Source: G963674505 sp964575975 (lineage in GTDB: Bacteria; Desulfobacterota; Desulfobacteria; Desulfobacterales; SKZT01). Taken from it: 37,081 nt of DNA. The translations under genes were made by a program, and so were the position numbers. Under the pieces are notes generated by a model. That model worked only from the letters and a program-made list of their open reading frames with translations, did not search any database and was not told the origin of the DNA. Within the stretch, counting starts at the first letter, position 1. Every line of letters starts with the position of its first letter. This document shows positions 32,360-37,081 of the stretch, piece after piece. The DNA is taken from NCBI GenBank assembly GCA_964575975.1, contig CAZNTU010000030.1, positions 1-37,081 of the forward strand. Reading direction: 5' to 3'.

Positions 32360-32772
32360 ATTTTCTCGCTCCTCTCGACGAATTTGGTTTTCAACGGAAG
32401 CTTATGGGCTGCCAAGCGAAGCGCTTCCATCGCCAACTCTCTGGACACCCCCTCCATTTCGTACAGGATTCTTCCCGGTTGCACCCTCGCCACCCACGCT
32501 TCGGGAGCGCCTTTTCCCTTGCCCATGCGGACTTCGGCGGGCTTTTTGGTGATCGGCTTGTCTGGAAATATCCTGATCCACATCCTTCCGCCTCTTTTCA
32601 CGTGCCTGGTCATGGCGATACGAGCGGCCTCGATCTGCTTCGCCGATATGTAACCGCATTCGAGGACTTGAAGGCCGTACTCGCCGAAATTCAGCGAAGA
32701 CCCTCTATAGGCGAGACCTCTCATTTTGCCTCTTTGTTGCTTGCGGAATTTAACCTTCTTGGGACTCAGCAT
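32356..32772 (-). CDS. rplP: 50S ribosomal protein L16
   Basis: The 138 residues begin MLSPKKVKFRKQQRGKMRGL and include GGRMWIRIFPDKPITKKPAE and RMGKGKGAPEAWVARVQPGR. L16 helps shape the A site. AGGAG and AGGA precede the ATG. It overlaps rpmC by four bases. Confidence 0.97.
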   Translation of the reverse strand: MLSPKKVKFRKQQRGKMRGLAYRGSSLNFGEYGLQVLECGYISAKQIEAARIAMTRHVKRGGRMWIRIFPDKPITKKPAEVRMGKGKGAPEAWVARVQPGRILYEMEGVSRELAMEALRLAAHKLPLKTKFVERSEKI

Positions 32773-32811
32773 GTCCTATGTCTCCTGTAATAAAGTTCGA
32801 AGCCCGGACGA

Positions 32812-33465
32812 TCAACTTGCCGCAGCCTCGACCCTATCCCTTTGTAAAATCTCACCGTGAAAGACGAACACCTTCACGCCTATTATTCCGTAAGTGGTGT
32901 TCGCCTCGGTAAAACCGTAGTCTATGTCCGCCCTTAACGTATGAAGAGGAACCCTGCCTTCACGGTACCATTCCGTCCTGGCCATCTCGGCTCCGCCCAA
33001 GCGCCCGCTGCATATGATCTTTATGCCTTGCGCCCCGAATCGCATCGCAGAAGTGACGCCCCGCTTCATCGCCCGCCGGAACGCAACGCGCCGCTCGATC
33101 TGAAGAGCCACGTTTTCCGCGACCAGTTGCGCGTTGATCTCGGGCTTTCTGACCTCTTGGATGTCGATGAGCACTTCCTGGGAAACCACTTTCTCGAGTT
33201 CCTTTTTCAGGATCTCGATTTCCGAGCCTTTCTTGCCTATCACTATCCCAGGCCTGGCCGTGAAGATTCGAAGTCGGATTCGCTTGGCTGACCGCTCTAT
33301 CTCGACCTTGGATATTCCCGCATGCGACAGTTTCTTCTTGATGAATTTTCTGATTCTGAAATCCTCAAGTATATACTCGGAATATTTTTTGTCCGCGTAC
33401 CAGCGGGATTCCCATGTCTTGACGACGCCTAATCTGAGTCCGATGGGATTGACTTTCTGGCCCAA
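32812..33465 (-). CDS. rpsC: 30S ribosomal protein S3
   Basis: S3 is in the 30S head at mRNA entry. The 217 residues include GQKVNPIGLRLGVVKTWESR, the KH-domain stretch RPGIVIGKKGSEIEILKKEL and the C-terminal RTEWYREGRVPLHTLRADID. The start codon is TTG (33463-33465), with GGAGG eight bases upstream; no ATG fits the invariant N-terminus. Confidence 0.97.
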   Translation of the reverse strand: MGQKVNPIGLRLGVVKTWESRWYADKKYSEYILEDFRIRKFIKKKLSHAGISKVEIERSAKRIRLRIFTARPGIVIGKKGSEIEILKKELEKVVSQEVLIDIQEVRKPEINAQLVAENVALQIERRVAFRRAMKRGVTSAMRFGAQGIKIICSGRLGGAEMARTEWYREGRVPLHTLRADIDYGFTEANTTYGIIGVKVFVFHGEILQRDRVEAAAS

Positions 33466-33486
33466 GCTTTGCTCCTCCTTTTTTGA

Positions 33487-33825
33487 TTACAACGAATCTT
33501 CGGCCAAAACGACCGTGATGTGGGCGGATCTTTTCAATATCCGCGTGGCCCGACCCCTTGCTCTGGGTCTCCAACGTTTCATCGACGGCCCTTGGTCCGC
33601 ATAGACGTTACGGATAACCAGCCGATCGACATCCATATTATCTTTTTGCTCCGCGTTGGCGACTGCGGAACGTACGACTTTTTCCAATATGCCCGCCGCC
33701 TTCTGGGGCATGAATTTCAGTTTGTTCAAGGCCTCCTCCACCGGTTCGCCCTTTATCTCTCCGATAATCATGCGAACTTTCTGAGGGGACGTCCGAACGT
33801 ATTTGGCTACCGCTCTAACCTCCAT
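33487..33825 (-). CDS. rplV: 50S ribosomal protein L22
   Basis: The 112 residues have AKYVRTSPQKVRMIIGEIKG, KLKFMPQKAAGILEKVVRSA and the C-terminal loop MKRWRPRARGRATRILKRSA that lines the exit tunnel. AAGGGA precedes the ATG, 18 bases after rpsS. Confidence 0.97.
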   Translation of the reverse strand: MEVRAVAKYVRTSPQKVRMIIGEIKGEPVEEALNKLKFMPQKAAGILEKVVRSAVANAEQKDNMDVDRLVIRNVYADQGPSMKRWRPRARGRATRILKRSAHITVVLAEDSL

Positions 33826-33843
33826 GACAGAAATTCCCTTTTT

Positions 33844-34125
33844 TTACTTTTTCAGTTTCGACTTTTTGTCGCCAGCATGGCCGTGGAACGTCCTCGTGGG
33901 CGAAAACTCGCCCAGCTTGTGACCGACCATGTTTTCCGAAACGAATACCGGAACGAACTTCTTCCCGTTATGCACGGCAAGTGTCAGGCCAACCATTTCT
34001 GGAATGATTGTCGAACGCCTGGACCACGTTTTAATTACCTTGTTGGTCCGGCTTTCTTGAGCCTCAAGCACTTTCTTTTCCAGGCTCGACTCGATAAAAG
34101 GACCTTTTTTTAGCGACCTTGGCAT
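33844..34125 (-). CDS. rpsS: 30S ribosomal protein S19
   Basis: The 93 residues begin MPRSLKKGPFIESSLEKKV and contain KTWSRRSTIIPEMVGLTLAV and MVGHKLGEFSPTRTFHGHAG. AGGAG lies six bases before the ATG. A 95-base spacer separates it from rplB, unusually long for this operon, and holds a weak CCGGA/TCCGG stem at 34182-34199. Confidence 0.97.
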   Translation of the reverse strand: MPRSLKKGPFIESSLEKKVLEAQESRTNKVIKTWSRRSTIIPEMVGLTLAVHNGKKFVPVFVSENMVGHKLGEFSPTRTFHGHAGDKKSKLKK

Positions 34126-34220
34126 AGCTTCTCCTGTTTAAAAATCCCCCTGCTCCGACTCCCGCCGTCTCGTTCGGTGTCCCGGACATTCGAATCCGGC
34201 CGGCGGACCGGCAATGAGAC

Positions 34221-35045
34221 TTACTTCTTCGTACGTTGCTTGACGATGTAGTTGTTGTTCTTCTTTTTGCGAGTCCGGTATCCTTTCGTCGGCTTGCCCC
34301 AAGGCGTGCAAGGATGCCTTCCTCCAGACGACCTTCCCTCGCCGCCGCCCATGGGATGATCCACCGGGTTCATCGCGACACCGCGCACGTGAGGTCTGCG
34401 TCCCAGCCACCTTTTTCGTCCCGCCTTGCCAAGATCGACGTTCTCGTGCTCGACGTTACCGACAGAACCCACGGTCGCCATGCATTTGGCCAATACTTTG
34501 CGCACCTCTCCGGAAGGCAGCTTCACCAGACAATAGTTGCCTTCCTTGGCCATCAATTGCGCATAGGCTCCGGCACTCCTGACGATTTGCCCGCCTTTTC
34601 CCATGCGAAGCTCGATATTGTGAATGTGGGTTCCCAACGGTATATTAATCAAGGGAAGCGCGTTGCCGGGTTTAATGTCGGCATTATCCCCCGCCATCAC
34701 CGTATCGCCGACTTCCAGCTTTGCCGGAGCGATAATGTATCGCTTCTCTCCGTCCACATAATGCAAGAGCGCGATTCTTGCGCTCCTGTTGGGGTCGTAT
34801 TCAATGGCGGCGACCTTGGCTGGAATACCGACCTTGTCCCTTTTGAAATCGATTACCCTATAATGACGCTTTGTTCCACCGCCTCTGAACCGGCACGTGA
34901 TACGACCGTTCGCGTTTCGTCCGCCCGACTTTTTCAGGCGTCGAAGCAACGATTTTTCGGGCTTTTTGTCAGTAAGCTCGTCAAATGTTGAATATACCTG
35001 GAATCGACGTCCCGGAGACGTCGGCTTAACCTTTTTCACAGCCAT
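34221..35045 (-). CDS. rplB: 50S ribosomal protein L2
   Basis: L2 is close to the peptidyl transferase centre. The 274 residues include GRNANGRITCRFRGGGTKRH-like sequence near residue 45, then GNALPLINIPLGTHIHNIEL. The highly conserved VRGVAMNPVDHPMGGGEGRS, with its essential histidine, lies near residue 230. G-rich sequence precedes the ATG, 17 bases after rplW. Confidence 0.97.
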   Translation of the reverse strand: MAVKKVKPTSPGRRFQVYSTFDELTDKKPEKSLLRRLKKSGGRNANGRITCRFRGGGTKRHYRVIDFKRDKVGIPAKVAAIEYDPNRSARIALLHYVDGEKRYIIAPAKLEVGDTVMAGDNADIKPGNALPLINIPLGTHIHNIELRMGKGGQIVRSAGAYAQLMAKEGNYCLVKLPSGEVRKVLAKCMATVGSVGNVEHENVDLGKAGRKRWLGRRPHVRGVAMNPVDHPMGGGEGRSSGGRHPCTPWGKPTKGYRTRKKKNNNYIVKQRTKK

Positions 35046-35062
35046 TTTACCATGCCCCCCGC

Positions 35063-35353
35063 TTATACTCCTTCGAAAAATTCGATGCTTTGGCCCGGCA
35101 TCAGGCTAACCACCGCTTTTTTCCAGTTCTTGCGCTTCCCCATGATTCGCCCGCGACGCTTGACCTTGCCTTTGATGTTCATCGTTCGGACTTCGGCCAC
35201 CCTGACGTTGAACAACGCCTCGACCGCTCTCTTGATCTCGATGCGATTCGCCTTGGGGTCCACTTCGAAAGTGACCTGATTCTCCTGGTCCTTCTGGTCG
35301 TTGGATTTTTCCGTTACGACCGGTCTTATGATCATGTCGTAATATTGAATCAT
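35063..35353 (-). CDS. rplW: 50S ribosomal protein L23
   Basis: The 96-residue protein starts MIQYYDMIIRPVVTEKSNDQ and contains QVTFEVDPKANRIEIKRAVE and FNVRVAEVRTMNIKGKVKRR. It is the exit-tunnel docking site for trigger factor. The ATG overlaps the rplD stop by four bases. Confidence 0.96.
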   Translation of the reverse strand: MIQYYDMIIRPVVTEKSNDQKDQENQVTFEVDPKANRIEIKRAVEALFNVRVAEVRTMNIKGKVKRRGRIMGKRKNWKKAVVSLMPGQSIEFFEGV

Positions 35354-35973
35354 TTCAAAAGCCTTCCTTCGATGCCCTTCAAGGAGCCCTCCAAGAGCAC
35401 CAGGTTGTCGTACTTCAAGATATCGTAGACGTTAAGCCCCTCTGTCCGCATCACCTTGACCGCAGGTACGTTTCTCGAGGAAAGCTCCAAGTTTCGATTC
35501 TCCCGATCCGTTATTATCAGCGTACTGTTTAGATTCAGCTTTTCCAGGATTTCAACGAAATTCCGAGTTTTTATCTCGTTGAGTTCTAATTCGTTCAAGA
35601 TCCGCAAAGCGTCGGTCTCTAGCTTGGAACTTAAAGCCATTTTAAGCGCGAGCCTTCGCACTTTTTTCGGAGCCTTGAAGGCGTACTTTCTTCCGTCGGG
35701 TCCGAAAACGACACCTCCGCCCTTGAGAAGAGGAGATTTGATGTCGCCTCTTCTGGCACGACCTGTCCCTTTTTGCCTGAAAAGCTTTCGGGTGCTTCCC
35801 TTCACCTGGCCGCGGTGCTTTACCGAAGCGCTGGCAGCTCGACGATTCGCCAGTTGCATCCGCACAATCTCGTGAAGAACGCACTTTTTGACAGGTACTT
35901 TATATATGTCATCCGAAAGCTCGACCTCGGACACTTTTTCCCCCGCGGTATTTATAACGTCTACCACAGCCAT
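35350..35973 (-). CDS. rplD: 50S ribosomal protein L4
   Basis: L4 lines the exit tunnel and, in E. coli, represses the S10 operon. The 207 residues include RQKGTGRARRGDIKSPLLKG and GGVVFGPDGRKYAFKAPKKV. The ATG at 35973 gives MAVVDVINTAGEKVSE and has GAGGA upstream; an in-frame ATG at 36012 would add 13 residues taken from a structured leader. Two competing hairpins lie between rplC and this gene. Confidence 0.95.
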   Translation of the reverse strand: MAVVDVINTAGEKVSEVELSDDIYKVPVKKCVLHEIVRMQLANRRAASASVKHRGQVKGSTRKLFRQKGTGRARRGDIKSPLLKGGGVVFGPDGRKYAFKAPKKVRRLALKMALSSKLETDALRILNELELNEIKTRNFVEILEKLNLNSTLIITDRENRNLELSSRNVPAVKVMRTEGLNVYDILKYDNLVLLEGSLKGIEGRLLK

Positions 35974-35997
35974 AATTTTCCTCTTCGACTCAAATAA

Positions 35998-36034
35998 GTT
36001 ACGGGTTTGCAACCCGTATCAGGAAACCCGTAAC
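35998..36034 (-). promoter_or_regulatory. Competing hairpins before rplD, possible RNA switch
   Basis: In the leftward transcript the order is GTTACGGGTTT, fifteen bases, AAACCCGTAAC, a perfect 11-bp stem (36024-36034 with 35998-36008). Inside the loop a second copy allows TACGGGTT, GCA, AACCCGTA, a perfect 8-bp stem (36011-36018 with 36000-36007). Both use the same 3' arm, so they exclude each other. The element lies 24 bases before the rplD ATG. Confidence 0.55.
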
Positions 36035-36049
36035 CTGTTAAAACGATTT

Positions 36050-36682
36050 TTATTTGGCGCTTTTCGACTTTTTAATCAAGACAGTGCCGGTTTTCGGACC
36101 AGGTACCGGGCCTTTGATCAACAGAAGGTTGTTTTCCGGCCGGATATCCACAATCTTTAGGTTTCTGATCGTTTTGCGCTCGACCCCGTACTGTCCGGGA
36201 AGCTTTTTTCCCTTGATTACCCTCGACGGCCATGCGCTGCATCCGATCGAACCCGGTACCGCGTGACTCTTGCATCCATGGGTTTCTTTTCCGCCGGCGA
36301 ATCCGTGGCGCTTGACAACTCCGGAAAACCCCCTTCCCTTTGTGGTTCCCGTCACAGTCACCGCGTCGCCGACAGCGAACATATCCAAGGTAAGCTCCTG
36401 GCCGAGATTGAAATCGCCGGGATTTTCCACAGGAAATTCGCGAAGCACCGCATGAAGTTTTTCTCCGGCCTTCTTCATATGTCCCGCAAGAGGCCTGTTG
36501 ACTCTTTTTGCCTTCTTAGCGCCGAAACCAAGCTGAAGCGCATTGTAACCGTCGGTAGCCTCGGTCTTCACCTGTGTGACCGTGCATGGACCCACCTCGA
36601 TGACCGTTACGGGAATGTACTGTCCGTCGGGCATGAACAGGGAGGTCATCCCCAATTTTTTTCCTATAAGTCCTTTGCTCAT
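36050..36682 (-). CDS. rplC: 50S ribosomal protein L3
   Basis: The 210 residues start with MSKGLIGKKLGMTSLFMPDG and contain VTGTTKGRGFSGVVKRHGFA with the site normally methylated by PrmB, and HGCKSHAVPGSIGCSAWPSR. L3 reaches the peptidyl transferase centre. GGAAAG precedes the ATG, 20 bases after rpsJ. A 76-base spacer with hairpins follows. Confidence 0.97.
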   Translation of the reverse strand: MSKGLIGKKLGMTSLFMPDGQYIPVTVIEVGPCTVTQVKTEATDGYNALQLGFGAKKAKRVNRPLAGHMKKAGEKLHAVLREFPVENPGDFNLGQELTLDMFAVGDAVTVTGTTKGRGFSGVVKRHGFAGGKETHGCKSHAVPGSIGCSAWPSRVIKGKKLPGQYGVERKTIRNLKIVDIRPENNLLLIKGPVPGPKTGTVLIKKSKSAK

Positions 36683-36702
36683 GATATTTTACGCTTTCCG
36701 TC

Positions 36703-37011
36703 TTACAGTTTGATCTCGACATCCACGCCGGGAGAAAGATCGAGTTTCATCAGTGCGTCCACCGTTTGCTGAGTCGGCTCCAAGATATCCAAAAGGCGCT
36801 TATGAGTCCGAATCTCGAATTGCTCCCTCGACTTTTTGTCGATGTGCGGAGATCTCAGTATTGTATATTTGTTTGTTTTGGTGGGAAGCGGTATCGGGCC
36901 CACCACTTTGGCTCCGGTTTTTCTCGCCGTGTCCAGGATATCGGCCGCCGACTGGTCCAGGAGCTTATGATCGAATGCCTTAAGTCTTATCCTGATTTTG
37001 GAATTCATCAT
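36703..37011 (-). CDS. rpsJ: 30S ribosomal protein S10
   Basis: S10 (NusE) serves in the 30S head and in antitermination complexes with NusB and NusG. The 102 residues have KIRIRLKAFDHKLLDQSA, GPIPLPTKTNKYTILRSPH and the end DLSPGVDVEIKL. Two adjacent ATG codons (37011 and 37008) are possible; GAAGG and GAGGAG lie upstream. Confidence 0.97.
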   Translation of the reverse strand: MMNSKIRIRLKAFDHKLLDQSAADILDTARKTGAKVVGPIPLPTKTNKYTILRSPHIDKKSREQFEIRTHKRLLDILEPTQQTVDALMKLDLSPGVDVEIKL

Positions 37012-37034
37012 GCCTTCAAACTTTCTCCTCGTGC

Positions 37035-37081
37035 CTATTCTATGATTTCGGCGACGACGCCGGCGCCGACCGTTCTGCCGC
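37035..37081 (-). CDS. tuf: Elongation factor Tu, C-terminal end only
   Basis: Only the last 14 codons and the TAG stop lie in the window, reading GRTVGAGVVAEIIE, the near-invariant C-terminus of bacterial EF-Tu. The rest is beyond the right edge. The position directly upstream of rpsJ, 23 bases away, is the common tuf-S10 junction, so transcription probably continues from the str operon. Confidence 0.9.
   Translation of the reverse strand, partial: GRTVGAGVVAEIIE

Noticed and set aside
34182..34199. TTCGAAT loop in the rpsS-rplB spacer resembling a tRNA T arm
   Set aside because: The loop has eight bases and no acceptor, D or anticodon arms can be drawn around it.

Overview
The window looks like a chromosomal segment from a Gram-negative bacterium of the deltaproteobacterial (Desulfobacterota-like) type. 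This placement is inferred from gene content; no 16S gene or other decisive marker is present. Base composition is close to half GC. Coding is dense and typical of core chromosome. I see no insertion sequence, prophage, CRISPR array or tRNA gene.

Left part (1-16,500). A truncated FadN-type 3-hydroxyacyl-CoA dehydrogenase runs off the left edge, behind a promoter overlapped by a FadR-like palindrome. Next come a zinc-finger/J-domain protein, a CheY-like response regulator, and a cytosolic histidine kinase that meets it tail to tail. A leftward tatB-tatC-purN group follows, then citrate synthase divergent from an unrecognised 262-residue protein, then a leftward phoB-phoR pair. A rightward methyltransferase-ubiA-ubiX-ubiD operon follows; it probably serves prenylation and decarboxylation of a quinone precursor. 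A leftward cold-shock protein closes this part.

Middle part (16,500-22,700). A two-gene sufC-sufB operon without sufD, sufS or sufE provides a minimal Fe-S assembly scaffold. Divergent from it is a protein whose C-terminal third is a diadenylate-cyclase (DAC/DisA_N) domain with an altered second catalytic motif. A second cold-shock gene sits behind a long structured leader. It is followed, in the opposite direction, by a B12-binding-type radical SAM protein.

Right part (22,700-37,081). A single leftward run of translation genes begins at the 3' end of tuf at the right edge. Its order is rpsJ, rplC, rplD, rplW, rplB, rpsS, rplV, rpsC, rplP, rpmC, rpsQ, rplN, rplX, rplE, rpsN, rpsH, rplF, rplR, rpsE, rpmD, rplO, secY, infA, rpmJ, rpsM, rpsK, rpsD, rpoA, rplQ, ending at a good intrinsic terminator. 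Neither adk nor map lies between secY and infA. Five of these genes start with TTG behind strong ribosome binding sites. A striking pair of mutually exclusive hairpins lies between rplC and rplD.

The least ordinary items are the DAC-domain protein, the FadR-like double operator, the cold-shock leader in which a tiny ORF overlaps a terminator, the rplC-rplD RNA switch candidate, and the minimal SufCB pair.
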